The notes beneath the pieces are model-generated. The model saw only the letters and a program-made list of their open reading frames with translations, was not told the DNA's origin and did not search any database. Made by a program: the position numbers and the translations under genes. This document shows, in pieces, positions 35,813-44,801 of a DNA stretch of 64,000 bases (within the stretch, counting starts at the first letter, position 1; every line of letters starts with the position of its first letter). The DNA is from Cyanobium sp. Tous-M-B4 (GTDB taxonomy: Bacteria; Cyanobacteriota; Cyanobacteriia; PCC-6307; Cyanobiaceae): the NCBI RefSeq assembly GCF_024345395.1, contig NZ_JAGQBA010000003.1, forward strand, positions 62,001 to 126,000, written 5' to 3'.

Positions 35813-38304
35813 GCCGGAAGCCGCAGAGCCAAACAAAATCCTGCGATCTCCTGGCCCCGATCGAAGCCTGGTTTGAGCTTCAGGGCTGGACGCCCCTGCC
35901 CTTTCAGCGCCAGTGCTGGCAGGCCTATCTGGCCGGCGAGAGCGGCCTGATCCAGGTGCCCACCGGCTCGGGCAAAACCTATGCCGCCGTGATGGGTCCG
36001 ATCGCCGAGCTGCTGGCCGAGCCCAGCCCCGGACTGCGCCTTCTCTATCTCACCCCCCTGCGGGCCCTGAGCCGCGATCTGGCCCTGGCAATCCAGCAGC
36101 CGATCGAAGCGATGGGCTGGCCGCTGCGGGTGGGTATTCGCAATGGCGACACCTCCGGCTACGAGCGCGGCAAGCAACTGCGCAGCCCGCCCGAGATCCT
36201 GATCACCACCCCAGAGTCGCTCAGCCTGCTGCTGGCCAACCCCAAGGCCCCTGCCCTATTTGCCGGCCTGCGGGCGGTGGTGCTGGATGAGTGGCACGAG
36301 TTGATGGGCAGCAAGCGGGGCAGCCAAACCGAGCTGTGTCTGAGCTGGCTGCGCAGCCAGCAACCGAGCCTGCGCACCTGGGCGATCAGCGCCACGATCG
36401 GCAATCTCGAGGAGGCGGCCCGCAGCGCCCTTGGCGCCGCCAGCGAACCCCGCCTGATCACCGCACCGATTGCCCGGGCCACGGAGATCCGCAGCCTGCT
36501 GCCCGAGTCGATCGACGGCTTTCCCTGGGCCGGCCACCTCGGTCTGCGCCGCTACGAGGATCTGGTGGCAGCCCTTGAGCCGGGCGTCTCCACCCTGCTG
36601 TTCACCAACACCCGCAACCAGGCTGAACGCTGGCACCAGTGTCTCCGCTACGCCTGCCCTGAGATGGAACACGCGTTAGCGCTCCACCACAGCGCCATCG
36701 ACCGGGCCGAGCGCGAAGCGATCGAAGCCGGGGTGAAAGCAGGCGCCCTGCGCTGGGTGGTGTGCACCAGCTCCCTCGATCTGGGCGTGGATTTCCAGCC
36801 GGTGGAGCGCGTGGTGCAGATCGGCTCTGCCAAAAATGTGGCCCGGCTGCTGCAGCGGGCTGGCCGCAGCGCCCACCTCCCCGGCGGCACCTCCCAGGTG
36901 CTGTTCATGCCCACCCATGCCTTGGAGTTGCTGGAGCTAAGCGCCCTGCGGCGGGGCCTGGCGGCTGGCCTGGTGGAGGAAAGGCGCCAGCCAAACGCGC
37001 CAATCGACGTGCTGCTCCAGCACCTCACCAGCCTGGCCTGCGGCCCCGGCTTCCAAGCCGAAAGCGAGCTGGCGGTTGTTCGCAGCGCCTGGAGCTACCG
37101 CCAGCTCAACGACAGCGACTGGCAGTGGTGCCTGCGCTTCCTTGAGCACGGTGGCGACTGCCTTGGTGCCTATCCGCGCTACCGCAAGCTCGAGCGCGAA
37201 GGCGATCTCTATCTGGTGAAAGAAAAGGCGATCGCCCGGATGCACCGCCTGCACATCGGCACCATCACCGCCGACCGGGCAGTGACCGTGCGCTTTGTGC
37301 GCGGTGCCGTGCTCGGCCATGTGGAAGAGGCCTTCATCGGCCGGCTCAAAGCAGGCGATGTGTTTTTCTTCGCGGGCCGGCAGCTGGAGTTTGTGCGACT
37401 GCGGGAGATGACGGCCCAGGTGAAGGCCAGCTCCAAAAAAAGCAGCACCGTGCCCGCCTGGTCTGGCGGCCAGATGGCCCTCTCCGACCTGCTCAGCCAG
37501 CACCTGCGAGCCGAGGTGGATCGCTGCGCCCGCGCCCTAGCCGGGGAAGCCAAGCTCGACAGCCCCGAACTTGTGGCCCTCGAGCCCCTGCTGCAGCGCC
37601 AGGTGCAGCTCTCCCGGCTACCAAGGCAACACGAATTACTGGTGGAGGTGTGCAACAGCCGCGAAGGCAGCCACCTCTATGCCTATCCATTTGAAGGGCG
37701 CTTTGTGCATGAGGGCCTGGGTTTTCTCTGGGCCTGGCGCCTGGCCCGCCACCGAGCCAGCACAATTACGGTGTCGGTAAACGACTACGGCTTTGAACTG
37801 CTGGCGCCAAAAAACTATCCATTTGAAGAGTTGTTTGAACTGCACGCCGAAGAACTGCTCGATGACAACGATCTCAAGGTCGATCTAGAGCAGGCAATCA
37901 ACCTCTCAGAGCTATGCCGGAGGCGCTTCCGCGCCATTGCCCAAATCAGCGGCTTGGTGCTGAACGGTTACCCTGGCCAGTCCAAATCCGGCGGTCAACT
38001 GCAGATCAGTGCAGCCCTGCTCTACGACGTATTCAGCCGCCACGAACCTGCCAACCGCCTATTGACCCAGGCCAGATCGGAAGTGCTCACCGAACAGCTG
38101 GACCTGCCCAGAATCACCCTGGCCTTGCAGCGGCTGCAGCGATGCAGTTTGCAGCTGGAGCGCACCGCCCGGCCCGGACCGCTGGCCTTCCCCTTACTGG
38201 CAGAGCGCCTAAACAACCGCATGAGTAATGAGTCGCTGCTGCAGCGTTTGGAACGCTTGCGTCAGGAAGCTGAGAGCGCTGAAGAAGGTGGGCTTAACTT
38301 ATGA
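35809..38304 (+). CDS. Ligase-associated DEXH-box helicase, Lhr-like
   Basis: An 831-residue superfamily 2 helicase with the Lhr layout, fitting the ligase-associated subfamily. Walker A is VPTGSGKTYAAVM at about residue 49. The DEXH box is VLDEWHELMGS at about 160. Motif III is AISATIGN, and motif VI lies in LLQRAGRSAHLPGG. A winged-helix and Lhr-core region fills the second half. It translocates on single-stranded DNA and unwinds duplexes for repair. Its stop overlaps the start of the GGDEF gene in ATGA, which is unexpected for a repair operon. Confidence 0.92.
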   Translation: MSRKPQSQTKSCDLLAPIEAWFELQGWTPLPFQRQCWQAYLAGESGLIQVPTGSGKTYAAVMGPIAELLAEPSPGLRLLYLTPLRALSRDLALAIQQPIEAMGWPLRVGIRNGDTSGYERGKQLRSPPEILITTPESLSLLLANPKAPALFAGLRAVVLDEWHELMGSKRGSQTELCLSWLRSQQPSLRTWAISATIGNLEEAARSALGAASEPRLITAPIARATEIRSLLPESIDGFPWAGHLGLRRYEDLVAALEPGVSTLLFTNTRNQAERWHQCLRYACPEMEHALALHHSAIDRAEREAIEAGVKAGALRWVVCTSSLDLGVDFQPVERVVQIGSAKNVARLLQRAGRSAHLPGGTSQVLFMPTHALELLELSALRRGLAAGLVEERRQPNAPIDVLLQHLTSLACGPGFQAESELAVVRSAWSYRQLNDSDWQWCLRFLEHGGDCLGAYPRYRKLEREGDLYLVKEKAIARMHRLHIGTITADRAVTVRFVRGAVLGHVEEAFIGRLKAGDVFFFAGRQLEFVRLREMTAQVKASSKKSSTVPAWSGGQMALSDLLSQHLRAEVDRCARALAGEAKLDSPELVALEPLLQRQVQLSRLPRQHELLVEVCNSREGSHLYAYPFEGRFVHEGLGFLWAWRLARHRASTITVSVNDYGFELLAPKNYPFEELFELHAEELLDDNDLKVDLEQAINLSELCRRRFRAIAQISGLVLNGYPGQSKSGGQLQISAALLYDVFSRHEPANRLLTQARSEVLTEQLDLPRITLALQRLQRCSLQLERTARPGPLAFPLLAERLNNRMSNESLLQRLERLRQEAESAEEGGLNL

Positions 38305-40406
38305 AAACCCACAAGGTGGCAGCCATGCGGGTAGGGCTACTGAACCTGATACAGCGGCTCAGCAGGCGTCTGGGCACCCTGGAGGGGTATGTCCTCATGC
38401 CCTGGCTGGTGCTGGGGATTGGTCTGCTGACCACCGCCATAATCTGCGAGCAGACCCGTCGTTTCGGCGAAGAGGAACATCTGCGGATTGAGTCCACCCT
38501 GCTGGACAACGTGGTAGATGGCCTGGAAAGCAAGTTGCAGACCAACATCGCCATGCTCGCCGCGGTGGCGGGGCTGTTCTATGCCAGCACCAGGGTCGAT
38601 CGCCAAGAGTTCAATACCTTTTACGAAACCGTTGCCCTCAACACCAGCCATCTAAATGGGGTTCAGGGTGTGGGATTCAGCCGCTGGATTCCAGCTGCCC
38701 AGCTGCCGGCCTTCGAGCAACGCATAAGGCAGGAGGGATTTCCCAACTTCATGGTGCACCCTCCCGGCCCGCGAACCAGTTACAGCGCCATCGAATTCCT
38801 TGAGCCTTTCAGTTGGCGCAATCAGCGAGCCTTTGGCTTCGACATGTATGCCGAGCCTGTGCGCCGCCAGGCAATGCAACGGGCTGCCCAAACCGGCAAT
38901 GCCACCTTGAGCGGCAAGGTGCGCCTCGTGCAGGAAACAAACGAAGATCTGCAGCGGGGGGTTCTTATTTATCTGCCAATTTACACTGATCAAGATCAGC
39001 AACCCGGCGCCAGAAAAAGCACTCTGAGGGGTTGGGCCTATTCACCTCTACGCCTGAACGATGTAGTGAACAGCACCATCGATATCATCGACAATATCGA
39101 TCTGGCGGGTACTGGGGTGCTCGTATTCGATGGTGATAAACCAAACGCCAAAGATCTCCTTTTTGACAACCTCAAACTGCTGAACAGAAATGAGCTGCGT
39201 CATCCCTCCTACGAAAAGCTCAATATTGGCGGCCGCACCTTGCTTGTTGGGGTGCAGCTGGCCCCCAGACTGGTTGGCCCCAACGGGATCACTAGCGCTT
39301 ACTGGATCAATTTGCTGCTGGGGATAAGCGCCAGCACGGTGTCGGCAGTGATCACCCGCTCGCTGGTGGCAAATCACCTTGCAACCAAGCAAGCCCTTTT
39401 GATCAGCGAAGCAGCAGCCCAGGAACGGGCCCTAGCCAGCACAGTGTTCGACGAGAGCGGACAGGGGATCATCGTCAGCAACCCGCAAGGCCAGATCTTG
39501 ATGGCCAACAACGCCTTCACCCAACTCACAGGCTACCGCATCTCAGAAATCAAAGGGCAACGCACCAGCCTGCTCAAATCCGGGCGTCACGACAATGCCT
39601 ACTACGCGCAAATGTGGAATGAACTAACCAACAAGGGCTTCTGGGAAGGCGACATCTGGAATCGGGTGCGTAGCGGCGAGATCCGCTGTCACCACCTCAA
39701 CATTTCAACCGTGCGGGATGACGAACTCCAGCCCCGCTACTACGTGGGCATGCTCCAGGACGTAACCAAACGCCGTCAATCGGAAGAGGCAGTGCGTTAC
39801 GCAGCAAACCACGACATCCTTACAGGCCTGGCCAATCGTTCCATGCTGATGGAGCAGCTGGAGTCCCATCTATCCCTGGCAAAACGGCACGGCCATGCCG
39901 TCGCCTTGCTTTACCTCGACCTCGACGGCTTCAAACCTGTTAATGATCGCTTTGGTCACAACATGGGCGATCAGGTGCTGCAGCTGGTTGCTGATCGATT
40001 CCGCAATGTGATCCGCCAAGGGGACCTGCTCTGCCGCCAAGGGGGTGATGAATTCGTGGTGTTGGTACCTGAAGCAGGTAGCACCGAGGAACTTGAGGGC
40101 ATGGCCTGGAAACTGGTGGAGGCCAGCCGGGCTCCCTTCCTCGAGCTCGACAGGAGCATTGAGATTTCTGCCAGCGTCGGTATCGCCCGCTTTCCTGAGC
40201 ACGGCAACACAAGCGAACAACTGCTGGCAGCGGCCGATAACGCCATGTACGCCGCCAAGCGAGCCAAGACCAATCCTGTGCAGGTGAGCCGTGGCTCCCA
40301 ACCTCAGACAACCGTTAGCTCAGGCCTGCTCGAGGCGCTTGACGATGACGGCCATCAGGGCCAAAGAACCAGCCAGAGCAATCAACAAGGCGATGGTCAT
40401 GGTTGA
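38301..40406 (+). CDS. CHASE-PAS-GGDEF diguanylate cyclase
   Basis: A 701-residue membrane sensor that should make cyclic di-GMP. A first membrane span (about 33-48) is followed by an extracytoplasmic CHASE domain (about 80-285, with NGVQGVGFSRWIPAAQL), a second span (about 333-355), a PAS domain (about 375-495, with GYRISEIKGQRTSLLKSGRHD) and a GGDEF domain (about 510-670). The active site is intact, CRQGGDEFVVL, and the inhibitory RxxD site is present five residues before it (RQGD). No EAL domain. The start codon overlaps the helicase stop. It stands just upstream of the stressosome genes. Confidence 0.9.
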   Translation: MKTHKVAAMRVGLLNLIQRLSRRLGTLEGYVLMPWLVLGIGLLTTAIICEQTRRFGEEEHLRIESTLLDNVVDGLESKLQTNIAMLAAVAGLFYASTRVDRQEFNTFYETVALNTSHLNGVQGVGFSRWIPAAQLPAFEQRIRQEGFPNFMVHPPGPRTSYSAIEFLEPFSWRNQRAFGFDMYAEPVRRQAMQRAAQTGNATLSGKVRLVQETNEDLQRGVLIYLPIYTDQDQQPGARKSTLRGWAYSPLRLNDVVNSTIDIIDNIDLAGTGVLVFDGDKPNAKDLLFDNLKLLNRNELRHPSYEKLNIGGRTLLVGVQLAPRLVGPNGITSAYWINLLLGISASTVSAVITRSLVANHLATKQALLISEAAAQERALASTVFDESGQGIIVSNPQGQILMANNAFTQLTGYRISEIKGQRTSLLKSGRHDNAYYAQMWNELTNKGFWEGDIWNRVRSGEIRCHHLNISTVRDDELQPRYYVGMLQDVTKRRQSEEAVRYAANHDILTGLANRSMLMEQLESHLSLAKRHGHAVALLYLDLDGFKPVNDRFGHNMGDQVLQLVADRFRNVIRQGDLLCRQGGDEFVVLVPEAGSTEELEGMAWKLVEASRAPFLELDRSIEISASVGIARFPEHGNTSEQLLAAADNAMYAAKRAKTNPVQVSRGSQPQTTVSSGLLEALDDDGHQGQRTSQSNQQGDGHG

Positions 40407-40515
40407 AGCGGCTACTACAAATGTAATTATGGCCGCTGAGGTGTCTAAGACATCCACCTGCCCATGTCACGTTTGCTAACTGCAAGCAGCCAGACCCTTA
40501 AGAGAACTGCGCGTT

Positions 40516-41883
40516 TTGCCCAATAAAGCATTTGCGGTTCCAGAACATAGGCATGATCTCAATGGTGGGCGTGTGACAACAACAGGCAAGAAAGCTCCAA
40601 GCCCGGCGATCGACACCACTAGCGGCCAGGAACTTTTTACGGCTCTCAATCGCTCCAAGGCCATGATCGAATTCGATCTCAAGGGAAGCATTTTGAGCGC
40701 GAACACCAACTTCTTGCAGCTGATTGGCTACAGCGAAGCAGAATTAATCGGCCAACATCACAGCATATTCATAGAACCAGCCGATGCAATTTCCAGTGAA
40801 TACAAGCAACTATGGACGAGCCTTGCCAAAGGCACCATGAGGGAAGGCGAGTATCGCTATATCGCCAAAGGAGGCAAAGAGGTATGGCTACTGATAAGCT
40901 ACAACCCCATCCTAAACAGTGGCGGCAAACCAGACAAGATAATTGGTCTTGCCACCGATATCACTGAAGCTAAAAATAATGCTGCGGTCGCCACCAGCAC
41001 GATGGCAGCGATTGAAAACTCCATGGCAGTTATTGAATTCGCTCCTGACAGCACCATCCTGCGAGCCAATCCCATCTTTCTTGAGGTAATGGGCTACGGT
41101 GAACATGAAGTGGTCGGCAAGTTACACCGAATATTTGTTGAAAAAGACGAAGTGTTATCTACCACCTACAAACAGTTTTGGATGTCATTATCGAGAGGAG
41201 AGCGCCAGCGTGGTCAATTCAAACGCATAACTAAATCTGGAGATCCTGTCTGGCTAGAAGCTTCTTACAACCCGATTCTCGATGCCGGTGGCAAGCTGTT
41301 GCGAGTGGTGAAGTTTGCCTACGACATCACAGCTCAGTTCAACCAAGCCGTGGCACTGATGGGCGTCAAGACTGCCGAACTGGAAGCGGCCCTTGAGGAG
41401 GCCAAGGAAGCAGAACGGGTGCGACTTGAGCTGGACCGCACCCTGCAGGAAATGTCAACCCCGGTCACCCCAATCTGGGACGAAATTCTGCTACTGCCGC
41501 TAGTTGGCATTGTGGATTCCACCCGCACTGACGACGTCATGCGTAAAACCCTCGATCGCATCAGCCAGACCAGCTCAAAGATGTTCATCCTTGATATCAG
41601 CGGTGTACCAACTGTCGACACCGCCGTAGCCAATCAACTGATAAAAATCACTAAAGCAACCCGTATCATGGGCTGCGAGACCATTGTCTCCGGCGTGTCA
41701 TCCTCGATAGCCCACACCATCGTTGAATTGGGAGTAGACATCAGCGAACTGCGTACCACTGCCACACTCCGCGATGCATTTTCCACCTGCCTAAGCGAGA
41801 TGGGAGTACTCGATCTTCAGAAAGGCAGGTCATCTTCGCGACCTCAACACCAATATCTACATCGGCAACGTACCTACCGCTGA
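40516..41883 (+). CDS. rsbR: RsbR-like stressosome protein: PAS-PAS-coiled coil-STAS
   Basis: A 455-residue protein. Two PAS domains lie at about 42-150 and 165-272, a coiled-coil linker at 280-312 and an RsbR-type STAS domain at 315-432. The STAS core reads LDISGVPTVDTAVANQLI, matching B. subtilis RsbRA around its phosphorylated Thr171; the equivalent is Thr369. Thr401 in SSIAHTIVELGVD lies near the second RsbRA site. In a stressosome, RsbR proteins form the shell with RsbS and hold RsbT. The start is uncertain: a TTG is used here and a GTG at 40573 is possible. Confidence 0.87.
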   Translation: MPNKAFAVPEHRHDLNGGRVTTTGKKAPSPAIDTTSGQELFTALNRSKAMIEFDLKGSILSANTNFLQLIGYSEAELIGQHHSIFIEPADAISSEYKQLWTSLAKGTMREGEYRYIAKGGKEVWLLISYNPILNSGGKPDKIIGLATDITEAKNNAAVATSTMAAIENSMAVIEFAPDSTILRANPIFLEVMGYGEHEVVGKLHRIFVEKDEVLSTTYKQFWMSLSRGERQRGQFKRITKSGDPVWLEASYNPILDAGGKLLRVVKFAYDITAQFNQAVALMGVKTAELEAALEEAKEAERVRLELDRTLQEMSTPVTPIWDEILLLPLVGIVDSTRTDDVMRKTLDRISQTSSKMFILDISGVPTVDTAVANQLIKITKATRIMGCETIVSGVSSSIAHTIVELGVDISELRTTATLRDAFSTCLSEMGVLDLQKGRSSSRPQHQYLHRQRTYR

Positions 41884-41897
41884 AGGAGACTTGCTCC

Positions 41898-42263
41898 ATG
41901 GCCAGCCCCGTCAATGACATCCGCACATCTATGGCGGCAGTTGATGGGCTGCTGGTGGTCTCTCTGCCCGGGGAACTATCCGATTTGGTGCTGAATCGGA
42001 TAGTTGAGGATGTTACCCAACGGGTAAGCCAAGAAGCCATCAGAGGGGTGATTCTAAATCTCAGCACCGTCACCCTGCTTGACATGACCGAGTTCCAGGT
42101 ATTGCGACACTTGGTGCAGACCAATGAAGTGCTCGGAGTGCCCACGGTGTTGATGGGGATTCGCCCTGGCATCGCTGCCTATCTCTGCCAAATGCCGATC
42201 AGCATCGACGACCTCATCTTCCGGGTCGACATGGCGAGCTCCCTGGAGGCATGTAATGCATAA
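41898..42263 (+). CDS. rsbS: RsbS-like single STAS-domain protein
   Basis: A 121-residue protein made of one STAS domain, with an AAGGAG ribosome site 9 bases before the ATG. VDGLLVVSLPGELSD and GVILNLSTVTLLDMTEFQVL align with RsbS, the core stressosome subunit that sequesters RsbT. RsbS is normally phosphorylated on a Ser after the Asp (Ser59 in B. subtilis). Here that position is Met63, with Thr64 next to it, so the switch residue is changed or shifted. The gene lies 14 bases after rsbR, and its end overlaps the rsbT-rsbX gene by 8 bases. Confidence 0.85.
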   Translation: MASPVNDIRTSMAAVDGLLVVSLPGELSDLVLNRIVEDVTQRVSQEAIRGVILNLSTVTLLDMTEFQVLRHLVQTNEVLGVPTVLMGIRPGIAAYLCQMPISIDDLIFRVDMASSLEACNA

Positions 42264-43422
42264 CGTCAATACCCGGCACTACAGGATCCAGCGGCGCTCC
42301 GACGTGCAGATTGCGGCAGTATCTATGCAGCGAAAGGATTACTACCCAAGCCTTAGCAGCCTGGATCGCAGCAGCCTCGGCACCGTGATCGCCGAACTTG
42401 GCACCAATATCCTCAAATACGGAGAACAGGGAATCATTCGCATCAGCGAGGTGGAAGATGGCCTCCGCATTGGAATCCTGATCGAAGCAATAGATAAGGG
42501 TCCGGGCATACCAGACCTAGATCGTGCCCTTGAAGATCATTTCAGTACAGGCAACAGCCTCGGTCTGGGATTGCCAGCGGTTAAGCGCATGAGTGATGAC
42601 TTGGCAATCGTCAGCAGCCCAGGCAAAGGCACAGAGGTGCGGGCGCTGCGCTGGATACGTCTGCCAGCCGTACAAATAACAAAAACACATACCAACAGCT
42701 CGGCTTCCCTGCCACCTGCAAGCCATCGAGAGCAGACCATCGACCTTCGACCCCAAGCTGGCAATAGCCCTTGCGTACTGAATTTTGAGCAGCGCATCCG
42801 GGCTTGCTACCCGGAACGCGTCAGTGGCGACCAAATATTGACAACGAACCATGCTCATCTATGGCTGCTGGCAGTAGTGGATGGCTGTGGCCATGGTCCA
42901 GGGGCCCACGCGGTGGCTCATGCCGTAGTGGAGGGGATGCAGCAGCGTTTCGAGCAGTTGGCCGCTGAACTCTCCACCATTGATGCCACAGAAACAAACC
43001 TGGCCCCAGCCTGTCCGGCTGAGCAGTGGTTAAGCGAGCTGCTGCGCACGGCCCATCAACTCGCCTGCGGCAGCCGAGGGGCAGCCATCGGCCTCTCCTT
43101 AATTGATACCCAACGCTGGGAGATGTGGTTCAGCGGCATCGGCAACACTCGCATACTGCAATTCAAGCCGCGGGGATGGACCGGAGTAAGTCGAGATGGG
43201 CAGCTTGGTGATCGCTTCCCCACGCCGATGGTGCAGCACTTTCCCCTAAACAGGGGCGATACAGTGGTGCAGTTTTCAGACGGGCTGCGTGAATCTCAAG
43301 TGCGTCAGCTACGTCAAAACACAGATCCCAAGCTGCCAATCGCCGCGCTGGCAGATCTATTGATGAGTCAGGCCCTGCGCAGTGATGATGCCAGCGTATT
43401 GGTGATGGGATGTCAAGCCTGA
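42256..43422 (+). CDS. RsbT kinase fused to RsbX-type PP2C phosphatase
   Basis: A 388-residue protein. Residues 1-137 are an RsbT-type GHKL kinase: TVIAELGTNILKYG (N-box), IDKGPGIPDLDRALEDHFST and GLGLPAVKRM (G-boxes), ending GKGTEVRALRWIR. After a linker, residues about 165-388 are a PP2C/SpoIIE-type phosphatase like RsbX. Its metal-binding acids are in SGDQ, VVDGCGHGPGAHA, FSDGLRES and SDDASVLVM. RsbT phosphorylates RsbR/RsbS and RsbX removes those phosphates, so one chain carries both opposing activities. It overlaps rsbS by 8 bases and the cyclase gene by 13. Confidence 0.88.
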   Translation: MHNVNTRHYRIQRRSDVQIAAVSMQRKDYYPSLSSLDRSSLGTVIAELGTNILKYGEQGIIRISEVEDGLRIGILIEAIDKGPGIPDLDRALEDHFSTGNSLGLGLPAVKRMSDDLAIVSSPGKGTEVRALRWIRLPAVQITKTHTNSSASLPPASHREQTIDLRPQAGNSPCVLNFEQRIRACYPERVSGDQILTTNHAHLWLLAVVDGCGHGPGAHAVAHAVVEGMQQRFEQLAAELSTIDATETNLAPACPAEQWLSELLRTAHQLACGSRGAAIGLSLIDTQRWEMWFSGIGNTRILQFKPRGWTGVSRDGQLGDRFPTPMVQHFPLNRGDTVVQFSDGLRESQVRQLRQNTDPKLPIAALADLLMSQALRSDDASVLVMGCQA

Positions 43423-44567
43423 TCTCGCTGGGTCGAGTGGATATGCAAGAGGCTACTTCACTGGAGGAAACTCGCCACAAGATGCTGCGCATCCTTGGAC
43501 TGCTAGAAGCACGGGAAACCCAGCTAATTCCCTGCTTAGCGCTTATTTCAGATGCCTTGCGCTGGTTTTTGCACTGGCAAGCAGATGCGGCGATCGAGCT
43601 CTATCTGCAATACCCAGAAAGATCCCCTGCCGAAACTGCCAAATTGCTGGTGCGCCTAGTTGCAGACGGCGTCGATTACCCCCTGCCACCTCATCTCCAG
43701 CAAGTGATTGTGCGCGAGACCATCGGCGTAAGCAGCCAAAATATTTCTAATCGACACGACTACGTCATCCCAATCGAGCTATGGCGGAAGCCAACTGAAG
43801 ATCAGATACAACTAATCGGCCATATCTTCACCGAACTGAGTCGCGACGAATTATTTGAAGCCCTCAAAAGCGAAAAGGCTAAGGCCGAAGCGCTTCTCCA
43901 TAACATGCTTCCCGATGTGATTGTCGAACGGATTAAGGGAGAGGAGGGAACGATCTACGACTACCACCCCTCAGCCACCATCCTATTCAGCGACATGGTG
44001 GGTTTCACAGAAATAGCAAGCCATATGGATGCTCACCGAGTTGTGTCTCTGATCGACCATATCTTCCGCTGCTTCGATGAGCTTTGCGATCAGCGAGGGG
44101 TTGAGAAGATCAAAACAATTGGCGATTCCTACATGGCTGCAGCTGGTGTACCGCTCGCGACAGAGGACCATGCCGAACGGATCGCCGACCTAGCCCTAGA
44201 CATGCTGGCGACTCACAGGCAGGTAGTAATAGAGGAAGGCGTGTCGATGGATATCCGCATCGGCATCCACACCGGACCGGTGGTGGCCGGTGTCATCGGC
44301 CATCGCAAATACGCCTACGACCTCTGGGGCGACAGCGTCAATGTTGCTAGTCGCATGGAGTCGACAGGTATCCCTGGTGAAATTCAGCTTTCGATCGAAA
44401 CCCAGCGATTACTGCCGCCGCGCTTCCGCTGCGACATCCGCGGCAACGTAGCCCTCAAGGGACACGGCTCGATCGAGGCCTTCCTCCTGCGCGGACGCTC
44501 CAATGACAGCGCCCAGCCCAGCAAAAATGAGGAGCGCCGCCGCTGGCAGCGCCGGCATGGCGCTTAG
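43410..44567 (+). CDS. Class III adenylate cyclase, apparent stressosome output
   Basis: A 385-residue soluble cyclase. The catalytic domain (about 185-360) has all expected residues: metal Asp195 (ILFSDMVGFTE) and Asp239 (KTIGDSYMA), adenine-specifying Lys235 and Asp304 (YDLWGDSVN), and transition-state Asn311 and Arg315 (NVASRME). It should form an active homodimer that makes cAMP. The helical N-terminal part (about 12-150) matches no domain I know. By position it is where RsbT would dock, as it docks on RsbU in Bacillus. The start overlaps rsbT-rsbX; an ATG at 43443 is an alternative. Confidence 0.9.
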   Translation: MSSLISLGRVDMQEATSLEETRHKMLRILGLLEARETQLIPCLALISDALRWFLHWQADAAIELYLQYPERSPAETAKLLVRLVADGVDYPLPPHLQQVIVRETIGVSSQNISNRHDYVIPIELWRKPTEDQIQLIGHIFTELSRDELFEALKSEKAKAEALLHNMLPDVIVERIKGEEGTIYDYHPSATILFSDMVGFTEIASHMDAHRVVSLIDHIFRCFDELCDQRGVEKIKTIGDSYMAAAGVPLATEDHAERIADLALDMLATHRQVVIEEGVSMDIRIGIHTGPVVAGVIGHRKYAYDLWGDSVNVASRMESTGIPGEIQLSIETQRLLPPRFRCDIRGNVALKGHGSIEAFLLRGRSNDSAQPSKNEERRRWQRRHGA

Positions 44568-44609
44568 TAACTCCATGATCGGTTCAACGCCACTCCCGAA
44601 GCCTTGACC

Positions 44610-44764
44610 TTGAAGCTCTACGACAGCGGCGCCCGCATGCCCGCTGGTATTTGGAGAATAAGGGGATAGCCTACCGCGAGAACTACATTTATTACTTCCA
44701 GGAGCACATTCCCGTATCCAGCAGCCCCTCTCAGGCCCCTTTCCGGCTACGTAAAACCAAATAA
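44610..44764 (+). pseudogene. Fragment resembling a GST N-terminal domain, frameshifted
   Basis: In one frame 44610 onward reads LKLYDSGARMPA. In another frame, from 44642, the text goes on RWYLENKGIAYRENYIYYF and stops at 44762-44764. Joined, the two resemble the first strand-helix-strand of cyanobacterial glutathione S-transferases (KLY..., then WYLEE-GI-YE). The frame change and early stop mean it cannot be functional. The assignment rests on about 30 residues and is tentative. Confidence 0.3.
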
Positions 44765-44801
44765 TACTGATATCTGGCGAAGCCCATTGCAGTCGATCTG
44801 G

